64,000 nucleotides of DNA from Thioalkalivibrio sp. ALJ12 (GTDB lineage: Bacteria; Pseudomonadota; Gammaproteobacteria; Ectothiorhodospirales; Ectothiorhodospiraceae): assembly GCF_000378305.1 (NCBI RefSeq), contig NZ_KB899538.1, positions 806,001 through 870,000 of the forward strand, read 5' to 3'. Numbering within the stretch: position 1 is the stretch's first letter; every line of letters begins with the position of its first letter. The translations under genes were made by a program, and so were the position numbers. Below, piece after piece: positions 9,403 through 19,082 of the stretch. The notes beneath the pieces were generated by a model. That model was given only the letters and a program-made list of their open reading frames with translations, did not search any database and was not told the DNA's origin.

Positions 9403-10017
9403 ATGCGGGGAACGATCTTGCAGAACAGGGTAGCAACGGAGCTTTCTGCGGCCAGCCGGCTGTTCGGGCGGCTGGCTGAAGACCGGGCGTTTGTAGCCGA
9501 GGTCGAGACGGTCGGGCGGCGCTGGCTGCAGTGCATTCGCGACGGGGGCAAGATCCTGCTGGCGGGCAATGGCGGCAGCGCGGCGGATGCGCAGCACATT
9601 GCGGCGGAGATTGTCTGTCGTTATCGGGCGGTGCGTCCGGGCGCGGCGGCGATCGCGTTGACCACCGATACTTCGGTGCTTACGGCGATCGGCAACGATT
9701 TTGGATACGAGCATGTGTTCTCGCGTCAGGTCGAGGCGCTGGGGCAGCCGGGTGATGTATTCGTCGGGATCAGCACATCCGGGCATTCGCCCAATGTGCT
9801 CGAGGCCATCGGGATGGCGCGCAAGCGTGGGCTGGTTACGGTTGCCCTGACCGGCGAGAAGGGGCTGCCGGAGACGCATCCCGCAGATCATGTGCTGCGG
9901 GTGCCCGATGCCGCTACCGCGCGAGTTCAGGAGGTCCACGGGCTGATCGGGCATCTGTTGTGCGGGATCGTCGAGGATGCGCTGGTGGCCGATCAGGAAC
10001 GTTCGGGGTCGGCGTGA
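9403..10017 (+). CDS. gmhA: phosphoheptose (sedoheptulose 7-phosphate) isomerase
   Basis: 204 residues from ATG 9403. The open frame continues upstream into the msbA start region, but homologous sequence begins near VATELSAASRLFGRLAEDR. The SIS domain is clear: AGNGGSAADAQHIAAEIVCRY, ALTTDTSVLTAIGNDFGYE, GISTSGHSPNVLEAI, then the C-terminal QEVHGLIGHLLCGIVED with metal/catalytic His and Glu. It makes D-glycero-D-manno-heptose 7-phosphate, the first heptose precursor for LPS inner core. A TATACT at 9384-9389 is a plausible -10 element. It overlaps gmhB by GTGA (10014-10017). Confidence 0.93.
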   Translation: MRGTILQNRVATELSAASRLFGRLAEDRAFVAEVETVGRRWLQCIRDGGKILLAGNGGSAADAQHIAAEIVCRYRAVRPGAAAIALTTDTSVLTAIGNDFGYEHVFSRQVEALGQPGDVFVGISTSGHSPNVLEAIGMARKRGLVTVALTGEKGLPETHPADHVLRVPDAATARVQEVHGLIGHLLCGIVEDALVADQERSGSA

Positions 10018-10559
10018 GTGCGCGCGCCCTGTTTCTCGACCGCGACGGGGTGATCAATGTCGACCATGGCTACGTGCATCGCCCTGACCAGGTCGAGTTC
10101 GTCCCCGGCATCTTCGAACTGGTGGCGGCCGCCACTTCCCGGCACTGGCCGGTGGTGGTCGTCACCAACCAGTCCGGGATTGGCCGCGGCTATTACGGCG
10201 ACAGCGATTTCCGGCAGCTGACGGACTGGATGCGCGAGCGCTTTGCCGAGCGCGGTGGCCGCATCGAGGCCGTCTACCACTGCCCTCATCATCCCCATGA
10301 TGCGCAGCCCGACTATCGTCGGGCCTGTCCGGATCGCAAGCCGGAGCCGGGCATGCTGTTGCGGGCGCGGGATGACCTGGATCTGGATCTCCCGGGTTCG
10401 GTGCTCGTCGGGGATCGCGCGTCCGATCTCGAGGCCGCGCGGCGCGCCGGGGTCGGCGCCCGATTGCTGTTTGATCCCTCGGGCGCGGAACCGCTGCCCA
10501 CTGAAGACGGAGACATCCGTATCCGCACCCTGCCCGAGGCCATTGCGTGGCTCGACTGA
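10014..10559 (+). CDS. gmhB: D-glycero-beta-D-manno-heptose 1,7-bisphosphate 7-phosphatase
   Basis: 181 residues from GTG 10014, which overlaps the gmhA stop. HAD-family phosphatase with the FLDRDGVIN nucleophile loop (Asp9, Asp11), VVTNQSG and the C-terminal VGDRASDLEAA metal site. GmhB removes the C7 phosphate in ADP-heptose synthesis. The family's zinc loop is usually C-x-H plus C-x-C; here it reads HCPHHP and then ACPDRKP, so the fourth ligand is Asp107 instead of Cys. Otherwise length and context, directly after gmhA, support function. Confidence 0.92.
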   Translation: MSARALFLDRDGVINVDHGYVHRPDQVEFVPGIFELVAAATSRHWPVVVVTNQSGIGRGYYGDSDFRQLTDWMRERFAERGGRIEAVYHCPHHPHDAQPDYRRACPDRKPEPGMLLRARDDLDLDLPGSVLVGDRASDLEAARRAGVGARLLFDPSGAEPLPTEDGDIRIRTLPEAIAWLD

Positions 10560-10572
10560 GCCGCTAGCCGCG

Positions 10573-11838
10573 ATGCGCCACATCTTCTATACGGCCCTCC
10601 TGCGACTGACTTCTCCGGCCTTGCTGGCGCGGCTGGTGCGCCGCGCTCGGACAAACGCGGTACCAGTGGCCCGCTGGCGCGAATGGCTGGGAGCCGGGGA
10701 GCCGCTAACATCCGGCACCATCTGGCTCCATGCCGCCTCGGTGGGCGAGGTGGAGGCGGCGGTACCGCTCGCACGTGCCTTGCGTAGCCGCTATCCGGAG
10801 CATGCGCTCCTGATGACGACCACGACACCGGAGGGGGCCGCCCGGGTGGAAGCGGCTCTCGGGAGGGATGTCCAGCACGCCTATCTGCCGCTGGACCTGC
10901 CCGGGGCCGTTCGCCGATTCTTGCGGCGCACCCGTCCGGCCGTCGCGCTGATCGTCGAGACCGAGCTTTGGCCCAATCTCTATCGTGCCTGCGAACAGGC
11001 CGGTATTCCGCTCTGGGTGGTGAGTGCGCGGCTATCACCACGCTCAATCAAGCGGTACCGGCGTCTGCAGCCTCTGGTGCGGGAAACCCTTGCGCGTGCC
11101 GAGAAGATCCTGGCCCAGGACGAGTCGGCCGCCCGGGGCTTTCGCGAGCTGGGGGCGCCGAACGCGCGTGTCCAGGTGGTGGGGAACCTGAAGTTCGATC
11201 GCACATTGCCGCCCGGCCATGAGCAGGCGGCGGATCTGCGTGCGACTGTTGCGCCTGAAGGCGTGCCGGTCTGGGTGGCGGTCAGTACGCGGGAAGGCGA
11301 GGAAGAGGCCGTGCTCGAGGCCCATCGCGCGGTGCGCGAATCCCATCCCGACGCCCTATTGCTCTGGGTGCCGCGCCATCGCGATCGCTTTGACGTGGCT
11401 TTCGAGGCGGCCCGGCAAGCCGGGTTTTCTGTCGGGAGGCGCACGCAATGTCCGGGGCCGCCGCTGGATGTGCTGGTGGGCGATACGATCGGCGAGATTG
11501 GGGCCTACCTTGGTGCTGCGGATGCCGCTTTTGTCGGGGGCAGCCTGGTTCCCCTGGGAGGGCAAAATGTACTCGAGCCCGCCGCACTCGGACGGCCGGT
11601 GCTTGTGGGGCCCAGCACCGAGCATTTTACATTCGCAGTCGAGCGCCTCGAGGAGCGAGGCGCTTTGTGGCGTGTGCAGGATGCCGAGGCGCTGGGCCGC
11701 GCCGTCGCGGATTTGCTGGGAGATTCCGAGTGTCGGAAAACCATGGGTGATGCGGCGCGCACGGTGATCGAGGAGGGGCGTGGCGCAGTGGAGCGCGTAT
11801 TGGCCGAGTTGGAAAGCCGGTTGCATGATCTGCATTGA
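10573..11838 (+). CDS. waaA: 3-deoxy-D-manno-octulosonic acid (Kdo) transferase
   Basis: 421 residues from ATG 10573, 13 bases after gmhB. An N-terminal hydrophobic segment anchors a GT30 glycosyltransferase at the inner membrane. WLHAASVGEVEAAVPL, TTTTPEGAARV and VETELWPNLYRACE match the Kdo-transferase acceptor domain. FVGGSLVPLGGQNVLEPAA and GPSTEHF match the CMP-Kdo site. It adds Kdo residues to lipid IVA; with gmhA, gmhB and the GT9 gene it completes inner-core synthesis. The open frame extends upstream inside gmhB, which I reject as an artefact. Confidence 0.95.
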   Translation: MRHIFYTALLRLTSPALLARLVRRARTNAVPVARWREWLGAGEPLTSGTIWLHAASVGEVEAAVPLARALRSRYPEHALLMTTTTPEGAARVEAALGRDVQHAYLPLDLPGAVRRFLRRTRPAVALIVETELWPNLYRACEQAGIPLWVVSARLSPRSIKRYRRLQPLVRETLARAEKILAQDESAARGFRELGAPNARVQVVGNLKFDRTLPPGHEQAADLRATVAPEGVPVWVAVSTREGEEEAVLEAHRAVRESHPDALLLWVPRHRDRFDVAFEAARQAGFSVGRRTQCPGPPLDVLVGDTIGEIGAYLGAADAAFVGGSLVPLGGQNVLEPAALGRPVLVGPSTEHFTFAVERLEERGALWRVQDAEALGRAVADLLGDSECRKTMGDAARTVIEEGRGAVERVLAELESRLHDLH

Positions 11839-11865
11839 CCGCCCCGCCAGGTTTTCTAATGATCT

Positions 11866-12456
11866 TTATTTCTCCTGCTGTAGTCGCTGTCCGCACTCTC
11901 GGCATTCATAGCGGTATCGGCGCCGCTGAATCAGATAATGCCGACGCGCACTCAGCGCGTGGGTCTGGCAGGCGCAACGGTAGGTATAGGTCCTGACGTT
12001 TCTGCCTTTCAGGGGGGTGTTGTGCGTAACGCGTGGCTGGCAGCCGAACGTTTCCATCCAGGCCCGCCATTCCGGGCCGTGAGGGCGTACGCGGCGTAAC
12101 CCGGACGTCCGGTACACGAGCGAGTGTGCCACCTCGTGGGCGACGGTATCCGGGAAGTGTGAATCCCAGTCCTGACAGAACGCCTCGGGGTTGAACCGTA
12201 GCTGCTCGTGCCCGTTGCGCAGTCGCCATTGTCCGGCGGCTTTGCCCCGCAGGTTAAAAAGAACTTCTGGAATCGTGTTCGACTGTTCCGGATGCGCCTT
12301 AATGTAAAAGCCGCACACCTTTTGTCGGATTTTCGATTCCTCTTCGGGTGTTAATTTATTTCTCGGCTCTTGTAATTTACTTCCATTTTTATCATATTCA
12401 CCCGTGCGATATGTGCCGTCCAGGGCGTGCGAGGAGTTGGAAGCCGTTCTGGTCAT
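11866..12456 (-). CDS. SprT-like zinc metalloprotease-domain protein
   Basis: 196 residues from ATG 12456; an upstream in-frame ATG at 12501 would run into the divergent neighbour. The HEVAH zinc motif is at residues 107-111 and is preceded by a SprT-like core (LRFNPEAFCQDW). The C-terminus has a CxC...CxxC zinc-ribbon (RCACQ...CRECG). SprT proteins are poorly characterised in bacteria; eukaryotic Spartan digests DNA-protein crosslinks. The N-terminal part, encoded at about 12280-12420, uses AT-rich codons (AAA, TTA, AAT) unlike its neighbours, which suggests different ancestry or an embedded AT-rich divergent promoter. It is convergent with waaA. Confidence 0.82.
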   Translation of the reverse strand: MTRTASNSSHALDGTYRTGEYDKNGSKLQEPRNKLTPEEESKIRQKVCGFYIKAHPEQSNTIPEVLFNLRGKAAGQWRLRNGHEQLRFNPEAFCQDWDSHFPDTVAHEVAHSLVYRTSGLRRVRPHGPEWRAWMETFGCQPRVTHNTPLKGRNVRTYTYRCACQTHALSARRHYLIQRRRYRYECRECGQRLQQEK

Positions 12457-12484
12457 TGAGAAGTTCCGAACGAGGAGACGAGTA

Positions 12485-12922
12485 ATGAGTCTGGATAGCA
12501 AGAAGGCCTCCGAACTTTCCGCCGAAGAGCTGTATGCACTGGCCCGTCAGCGGGAAAAGGAAGAAGCCGAGCGCCAGGACGCCGAGCGCCGCAAGAAGCG
12601 CGAAAAGCTGATGGAAAAGCGCAAAGAGATGATCGCGCGTCATCGCAAAGAACTCAACGAGCTTGAGCGCCAGATCCGTGAACTGGGCGGCCGTGTCGGT
12701 CGTGCTGGTGGTGGTCGCCGTGGTGGCCGGGGCGGCAGCTCGGTCAGTCAGCAGTTGGTCGAGATCGTGGCGGAGAAATCCGAGATGGCGACCAAGGAGA
12801 TCAAGGAGCGTGCCGAGAAGGCCGGCCTGGATACCAAGAACATCTCGCAGACGCTTGCCTACCTCAAGCGCCAGGGCCGTCTGAAGTCCCCGCGCCGTGG
12901 TGTGTACAAATCCGCGGCCTGA
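12485..12922 (+). CDS. coiled-coil / RG-rich linker / winged-helix-like protein, candidate nucleoid-associated protein
   Basis: 145 residues from ATG 12485 with a good GAGGAG Shine-Dalgarno. Residues ~10-68 form a highly charged predicted coiled coil (EELYALARQREKEEAERQD...). Residues ~69-86 are an RG/GG-rich flexible linker. Residues ~88-145 look like a small helix-turn-helix/winged-helix domain: SQQLVEIVAEKSEMATKEIK, then NISQTLAYLKRQGRLK and a basic RRGVYK wing. The layout recalls H-NS-type proteins (N-terminal oligomeriser, linker, DNA-binding tail), but the usual H-NS tail motif is absent. It is probably a DNA-binding, bridging protein. Function is inferred from architecture only. Confidence 0.6.
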   Translation: MSLDSKKASELSAEELYALARQREKEEAERQDAERRKKREKLMEKRKEMIARHRKELNELERQIRELGGRVGRAGGGRRGGRGGSSVSQQLVEIVAEKSEMATKEIKERAEKAGLDTKNISQTLAYLKRQGRLKSPRRGVYKSAA

Positions 12923-12958
12923 GCAGGTTGCATCTGCATCTTGCGACGATTGCGGCGG

Positions 12959-14134
12959 CTATTCCGTCGCAATCGTTTCGCTAACGGGTTCCATATCAAG
13001 CTCACCACTGGGCTTGCAGGCCAGGCGGCTCTCGCCGCTGAACCAGTGCTGGATGGTCTGACCTGCAATCTCCCGGCGCCAGCCACTAGCCAGGCGGCCT
13101 TCCGTGCCGTCGCTCTTCAGTAGTTCGATCACATCCTTGCGTTGCGCGATCGCCGCGGCGCTGATCTGGTGTTCGCGGGCACACTCGCGCAGCAGCGCCA
13201 TGCCGATATCGACCAGCACCTCGTCACGCTCACTCAGGCGCGGCTTCTCCGGCAAATGCGGCCATTGCTCGCGTGGCAGGGCCTGGCCTTCCCGGATGGC
13301 GGCCAGAAGCGATTCGATGTGGTCGGGCTTCATGCCGCCGGGGAACTGGCGCAGTTCGCGCAAAGCCTGGGTATCAGCCGGTGTGCGGCGTGCGATGTCC
13401 AGCAGGAGGTCGTCGGACAGCACCCAGCGCCGGGGACGATTGCTGCTTTGCGCGGTACGCTCGCGCCAGGCCGCGACGCATTTGAGTACCGCGCGTTCTT
13501 TGGGCTTCAGCCGCTTGACCCCCGATACGCGCTGCCAGCTTTGTTCCGGGTCCGGTTCGTACAGGGCCGGATTGCTGAGCGCCTCCATCTCCGGGCGCAG
13601 CCAGTGCATGCGGTCGTGGGTATCCAGCTCGTGCAGCAGGCGGTTGAACAGTGTCGCGAGGTGGCGGACGTCGTCGGCGGCATAGCGGATCTGGTCCGCG
13701 CTCAGCGGACGCCGGGACCAGTCGGTCCGGGTCTGGCTCTTGTCGAGATCGCGATCGAGCACGTTCTTGACCAGGTTGGCATAGCCGACCTGCTCGCCGT
13801 AGCCGAGCATGCTGGCCGCAATCTGGGTATCGAACACGGGGCTGGGCACAAAGCCCAGCTCGCGATACAGCAACTCCATGTCCTGCGAGGCGGCGTGGAA
13901 GACCTTGGTGATGCGCGCGTCCCGGAACAGCGGGGCGAGCTGCTGGATGTCGAGGCGCAGCGGGTCGATGCAGGCGAGCTGATCCAGCGTGGCGGCCTGT
14001 ACCAGGCAGAGCTGCGGATAGTAGGTCTTCTCGCGCAGGAACTCCGTGTCCAGCGCGATCCAGTCCGTCCCGGTGATCGAATCGAGAAACGCCTGCAGGG
14101 CCTCGGGCGTCTCGATCAGTCCGTGGTCATGCAT
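12959..14134 (-). CDS. rnd: ribonuclease D
   Basis: 391 residues. The DEDD 3'-5' exonuclease domain has WIALDTEFLREKTYYP (Exo I), KVFHAASQDMELL (Exo II) and YAADDVRHLATLF (Exo III with Tyr, DEDDy type). HRDC domains follow (WRERTAQSSNRPR... and a second near the C-terminus), as in RNase D. It trims 3' ends of tRNA precursors and other small RNAs. The start overlaps the end of the DUF1244 gene by 8 bases. It is convergent with the winged-helix gene at 12485, only 36 bases away. Confidence 0.94.
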   Translation of the reverse strand: MHDHGLIETPEALQAFLDSITGTDWIALDTEFLREKTYYPQLCLVQAATLDQLACIDPLRLDIQQLAPLFRDARITKVFHAASQDMELLYRELGFVPSPVFDTQIAASMLGYGEQVGYANLVKNVLDRDLDKSQTRTDWSRRPLSADQIRYAADDVRHLATLFNRLLHELDTHDRMHWLRPEMEALSNPALYEPDPEQSWQRVSGVKRLKPKERAVLKCVAAWRERTAQSSNRPRRWVLSDDLLLDIARRTPADTQALRELRQFPGGMKPDHIESLLAAIREGQALPREQWPHLPEKPRLSERDEVLVDIGMALLRECAREHQISAAAIAQRKDVIELLKSDGTEGRLASGWRREIAGQTIQHWFSGESRLACKPSGELDMEPVSETIATE

Positions 14135-14429
14135 GGGTCGATTTCTGGCTCGCCTCGAAAGCCGCCTTCTGCTCGGCGGTCGCCTCCTTCTGGTAGCGCT
14201 CCTTCCATTCGCTGTAGGGCATGCCGTAGACGATCTCGCGGGCCCCCTCGTAATCGATCGACTCGCCGCGTTCCTCGGCGGCGGCGACGTACCACTTGGA
14301 CAGGCAGTTGCGGCAGAAACCGGCGAGATTCATCAGGTCGATGTTCTGCACATCCTTGCGTTCATCAAGATGCTGCAAGAGGCGCTGGAATACAGCGGCC
14401 TCGATTTCGGTGCGGGTCTTCGGGTCCAT
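14127..14429 (-). CDS. DUF1244 family protein
   Basis: 100 residues from ATG 14429, which is preceded by AGAGAGA at good spacing; an ATG five codons upstream lacks a ribosome-binding site. The sequence RLLQHLDERKDVQNIDLMNL, FCRNCLSKWYVAAAEERG and REIVYGMPYSEWK matches the small DUF1244 family of proteobacterial proteins, which carries a conserved CxxCLxKWY segment. Function is unknown. The CxxC pair could bind metal or be redox-active. It is translationally coupled to rnd by an 8-base overlap. The 97 bases to mreD contain nothing I recognise. Confidence 0.82.
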   Translation of the reverse strand: MDPKTRTEIEAAVFQRLLQHLDERKDVQNIDLMNLAGFCRNCLSKWYVAAAEERGESIDYEGAREIVYGMPYSEWKERYQKEATAEQKAAFEASQKSTHA

Positions 14430-14526
14430 CGTGTCTCTCTCCATTCGTCAGGGGACTAGTGATCAACGTACACGCTCGCGCATGAGTCGCTTTTGGGGGC
14501 GTTCGACCAGAACGGGTGGCCCGTGT

Positions 14527-15018
14527 TCAGCTCAGGTGGAGCAGCCAGCGCCGCCGCATGTCCCTTAGCAGCACGAAGATCAACGGCCAGACCAGTGCGC
14601 TGGTCGCCACCGGCGCCCAATACCAGGCGCTGTCGGGCGGCAGTCCAATCGCGCCCTGTGGCCACAGGGCCAGGAGCTTGTAAAGCGCCGTGAGGACGGC
14701 CACCACGATGGCCTGCTGCCAGACGGGGTAAACACGCAGGCGTGGATGAATCTGCAGCACGATGTACGCCACCACCGCCAGGGCGATGGCGTTCTGCCCG
14801 AGCAACTGGCCGTACAGGGCATCCAGTAGCAACCCCATGACAAAGGCCGTCAGCACCCCGAAGCGCTGAGGGAAGGCCATGATCCAGTACACCAGCGCCA
14901 GCAGGAGCCATTCAGGTCGGGCTGGGGGCAGCGCATCGGGTATGGGCACGATGGCCAGGGCCAGCGCGACGACCAGGGTCAGGGCGATTAGCCAGGGGAT
15001 GCCCAGCGTGTGGTTCAT
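14527..15018 (-). CDS. mreD: rod-shape-determining protein MreD
   Basis: 163 residues and strongly hydrophobic, with about five membrane segments, as expected for MreD. It follows mreC with an ATGA overlap (15015-15018) and mreB further upstream, the standard mreBCD order. MreD is an inner-membrane component of the elongasome, which couples MreB filaments to lateral peptidoglycan synthesis with MreC, RodA and PBP2. Sequence motifs are weak in this family, so position and hydrophobic pattern carry the call. Confidence 0.9.
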   Translation of the reverse strand: MNHTLGIPWLIALTLVVALALAIVPIPDALPPARPEWLLLALVYWIMAFPQRFGVLTAFVMGLLLDALYGQLLGQNAIALAVVAYIVLQIHPRLRVYPVWQQAIVVAVLTALYKLLALWPQGAIGLPPDSAWYWAPVATSALVWPLIFVLLRDMRRRWLLHLS

Positions 15019-15947
15019 GGGTTCTCAGCCGCCCCCGGAATGTCGGCCTCGCCCTCCGGTTCTGCTTCCCGTTCGGTCGTTTCCCCTTCTTCTTCCGGGC
15101 GGGTATCGGTGTCCGCGTCCGGACGTTCGCTGGTCCACAGCAGCAGGACCTCGCGCGAGCGGTCCAGGGCCGCCAGAGGCTCGGCCTGGATATCAAGAAA
15201 GGGTTGTCCCGGCTGGCGTTCGACCGAGGTCACTCGGGCGACCGGGTAGTCCGGCGGGAAGCGCCCGCCGAGCCCGGAGGTCAGCAGCAGGTCGCCCTCC
15301 TCGATGTCCTCCTGGGGCGGTACGTGCCGCATTTCGAGGCGCCGCGGGTTGCCGGTGCCGACGACAATGCCGCGCAGGCCGGTACGGGCACTGAGCACAG
15401 GCAAGGCGTGGCCGGGGTCGGAGATCAGCAGCGCGGTGGAGCTGGTCATTTGGGTGGACAGGACCTGTCCGATCACGCCATCGGGGTGGATGACAGGCTG
15501 CCCCGGGTAGACACCGTGCCGGTTGCCCTTGCTGAGCACGATCTGCTGGCGGAAGGGGTCCAGGTCCACGGCCAGGAGCTTGGCGATCTCGACGCGCTCT
15601 TGTGCCCGTTCGGCGGTGTTCAGGAGTGCGCGCAGGCGGTCGTTTTCCATCTGCAGCGCATCGAAGCGCAACTGGCGGGCCCGCAGCTCAGCGTTCTCTT
15701 CGCGCAGGATGCGGTTCTCGGTAATCAGGTCTTCGCGGCTGGTAAAGGACTCGAGCAGCCGGCTGCCCGCCCGGATCGGTGCATCGACCGCGACCTGCAG
15801 GGGGTAGGCCACCGTGGACAGCGCATTGCGCACCGTCTGCAGCTCGTTCAGTCGGTGATCCAGCGCCATCAGCGCGACACCCAGCAGGATCACCGCGAGC
15901 AGGCGCAGAGTGGGCGATACACCCAGTCTGAACAGCGGCTTGCTGAT
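15015..15947 (-). CDS. mreC: rod-shape-determining protein MreC, apparent AUC start
   Basis: 310 residues if read from the codon ATC at 15947-15945. The frame from there begins (M)SKPLFRLGVSPTLRLLAVIL, which supplies the cytoplasmic tail and transmembrane helix expected of MreC. A perfect GGAGG lies 7 bases upstream (15959-15955), and an in-frame TAA sits two codons before it. No ATG, GTG or TTG occurs before GTG 15893, which lies inside the membrane helix. Then come a coiled coil (ITENRILREENAELRARQL) and the beta-rich periplasmic domain (GQPVIHPDGVIGQVL, DLLLTSGLGGRFPPDYPV). The C-terminus is acidic. MreC is the periplasmic scaffold of the elongasome. Confidence 0.9.
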   Translation of the reverse strand: MSKPLFRLGVSPTLRLLAVILLGVALMALDHRLNELQTVRNALSTVAYPLQVAVDAPIRAGSRLLESFTSREDLITENRILREENAELRARQLRFDALQMENDRLRALLNTAERAQERVEIAKLLAVDLDPFRQQIVLSKGNRHGVYPGQPVIHPDGVIGQVLSTQMTSSTALLISDPGHALPVLSARTGLRGIVVGTGNPRRLEMRHVPPQEDIEEGDLLLTSGLGGRFPPDYPVARVTSVERQPGQPFLDIQAEPLAALDRSREVLLLWTSERPDADTDTRPEEEGETTEREAEPEGEADIPGAAENP

Positions 15948-15959
15948 GGCTTAACCTCC
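15945..15959 (-). promoter_or_regulatory. Shine-Dalgarno GGAGG and non-canonical AUC start of mreC
   Basis: On the minus strand the order is GGAGG, TTAAGCC, ATC. The 7-base spacing is ideal, and the in-frame TAA inside the spacer closes the frame upstream. This ribosome-binding site fixes the start at ATC rather than at the GTG 54 bases downstream. Confidence 0.65.
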
Positions 15960-16075
15960 GGTTGCGGGTCGTGATTGGGTCAGGGCGGCACCGCGGTTGG
16001 CAGGTGCGATGGGAAGAGCCCCACCAATTTCCCAGGATGCGGGGCGACACCCCATCCCCCGATCCAGCCCGGAGT

Positions 16076-17167
<1,092 letters not shown>

Positions 17168-17265
17168 CTAGCAACTGCCCGGGGTTTGGGCAATAACGGC
17201 TTTGTGGTAAGTTTGCCGGCCGCATTCCGCATCACCATCGACTGATACAGGGGCCCTTGCCGATC

Positions 17266-17553
17266 ATGTCTGTAGAAGCCTCCGAAGTTCAGCGCATCGC
17301 GCACCTCGCTCGTCTGGCGATGAGCGACGAAAAGGCCCGCGAATTTGCCGGCGGTCTGAGCGATATCTTCGATTTTGTCGAGCAGCTCGACGGCGCCCCC
17401 ATCGAGGGCGTGGAACCCATGGCCCACCCGCTGGATGCCGAGCAGCGCCTGCGCCCGGACGCGGTCACGGAGACCGACAATCGCGAGGGTTTTCAGGCGA
17501 TTGCGCCGGCCGTCGAGGGTGGGCTTTACCTGGTGCCACGCGTGATCGAGTAA
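17266..17553 (+). CDS. gatC: Asp/Glu-tRNA amidotransferase subunit C
   Basis: 95 residues from ATG 17266. The sequence VQRIAHLARLAMSDEKAREFAGGLSDIF...VEPMAHPL is typical GatC. GatC wraps around GatA and stabilises its contact with GatB in the GatCAB complex, which converts misacylated Glu-tRNA(Gln) and/or Asp-tRNA(Asn) to Gln- and Asn-tRNA. It heads the gatCAB operon; 67 bases separate it from gatA. Confidence 0.93.
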   Translation: MSVEASEVQRIAHLARLAMSDEKAREFAGGLSDIFDFVEQLDGAPIEGVEPMAHPLDAEQRLRPDAVTETDNREGFQAIAPAVEGGLYLVPRVIE

Positions 17554-17620
17554 GCCGCGGGCACCGCTGGCCGATTTCGCCGATTTCATCACGCTTTATT
17601 AGACAAGAGTTCCCGAAACC

Positions 17621-19072
17621 ATGTCCCAGGAAACCCTGTCCGGCTGGGCGCGCAAGCTCCAGGCCCGCGAGATCAGCTCGCGCGAGCTGACCCAGCTGTA
17701 TCTGGACCGGATCGAGCGCCTCGATCCGCAGCTCAACAGCTTTATTACCGTGACCGCCGAGTCCGCGCTGGCGCAGGCCGAAGCGGCCGATGCCCGCCTG
17801 GCCAATGGTGAGCAGACCCCGCTTCTGGGCGTGCCGGTCGCCCAGAAAGACATCTTCTGCACCGAAGGCGTGCGGACCTCCTGCGGCTCGCGCATGCTTG
17901 ATCCGTTCGTCTCGCCGTACAACGCCACCGTCGTCGAGCGCATGAACGCCGCCGGGGCGGTGATGCTCGGCAAGACGAATATGGACGAGTTTGCGATGGG
18001 TTCGTCCAATGAGACCAGTTTCTATGGCCCGGTGCGCAATCCCTGGGATACCGAGCGCGTCCCCGGCGGTTCCTCCGGTGGCTCCGCCGCGGCGGTGGGT
18101 GCGCGCCTGGTGCCGGGGGCGACCGGCACCGACACCGGCGGCTCGATCCGTCAGCCGGCCGCGTTCTGCGGCATTACCGGGCTCAAGCCGACCTACGGGC
18201 GCGTGTCGCGCTACGGCATGATCGCCTTTGCCTCCAGCCTCGATCAGGGTGGGCCGATGGCCGCGACCGCCGAGGACTGCGGCCTGATGCTGAACGCCAT
18301 GGCCGGTTTCGACGAGCGCGACTCCACCAGCGTCGAGCGCCCGGCCGAGGACTTCACCGCCGGTTTGAGCCAGGACCTGAAGGGTCTGCGCATTGGCCTG
18401 CCGAAGGAGTTTTTCGGCGAGGGCCTGGACGAGAAGGTACGCGGCGTGATCGACGCGGCCGTCGAGGTGCTCAAGGGCCGCGGCGCCGAGATCCGCGAGG
18501 TGAGCCTGCCGAACAGCCACCTGTCGGTGCCGGCCTACTACGTGGTCGCTCCGGCCGAGTGCTCCTCGAACCTCGCGCGCTTCGACGGCGTGCGTTATGG
18601 CCACCGCTGCGACAACCCCGCGGACCTGATGGACCTCTACACCCGCTCGCGCGGGGAGGGCTTCGGCGACGAGGTGAAGCGCCGCATCATGGTCGGTACC
18701 TACGTGCTGTCCGCCGGCTACTACGACGCCTACTACCTGAAGGCGCAGAAGGTCCGCCGCATCATCGCCGACGACTTCCGCAGCGCATTCGCGGACGTCG
18801 ACGTCCTGCTCGGCCCGACCACGCCGGAGCTGCCGTTCGCCCTGGGCGCCAAGGCCGATCCGGTCAGCATGTACCTGTCGGACATCTACACCATCGCCGC
18901 GAACCTCGCGGGCCTGCCGGCGATGTCGCTGCCGGCCGGCGAGATCGACGGCCTGCCGGTGGGCCTGCAGTTGATCGGCAACTACTTCGACGAGGCGCGC
19001 CTGCTCGGCGTTGCCCACCAGTACCAGCAAGAAACCGACTGGCACACCCGTGTGCCGGCGGCCTTCGCCTGA
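17621..19072 (+). CDS. gatA: Asp/Glu-tRNA amidotransferase subunit A
   Basis: 483 residues. Amidase-signature enzyme with the catalytic Ser-cisSer-Lys triad visible: Lys in [10 protein letters not shown], the Gly/Ser-rich [12 protein letters not shown] segment, and the nucleophile in [15 protein letters not shown]. It hydrolyses glutamine (or asparagine) to deliver ammonia to GatB for tRNA-bound transamidation. It is full length and ends 10 bases before gatB. The presence of GatCAB implies at least one indirect tRNA charging route in this organism. Confidence 0.97.
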   Translation: MSQETLSGWARKLQAREISSRELTQLYLDRIERLDPQLNSFITVTAESALAQAEAADARLANGEQTPLLGVPVAQKDIFCTEGVRTSCGSRMLDPFVSPYNATVVERMNAAGAVMLGKTNMDEFAMGSSNETSFYGPVRNPWDTERVPGGSSGGSAAAVGARLVPGATGTDTGGSIRQPAAFCGITGLKPTYGRVSRYGMIAFASSLDQGGPMAATAEDCGLMLNAMAGFDERDSTSVERPAEDFTAGLSQDLKGLRIGLPKEFFGEGLDEKVRGVIDAAVEVLKGRGAEIREVSLPNSHLSVPAYYVVAPAECSSNLARFDGVRYGHRCDNPADLMDLYTRSRGEGFGDEVKRRIMVGTYVLSAGYYDAYYLKAQKVRRIIADDFRSAFADVDVLLGPTTPELPFALGAKADPVSMYLSDIYTIAANLAGLPAMSLPAGEIDGLPVGLQLIGNYFDEARLLGVAHQYQQETDWHTRVPAAFA

Positions 19073-19082
19073 GGATCGCCGC

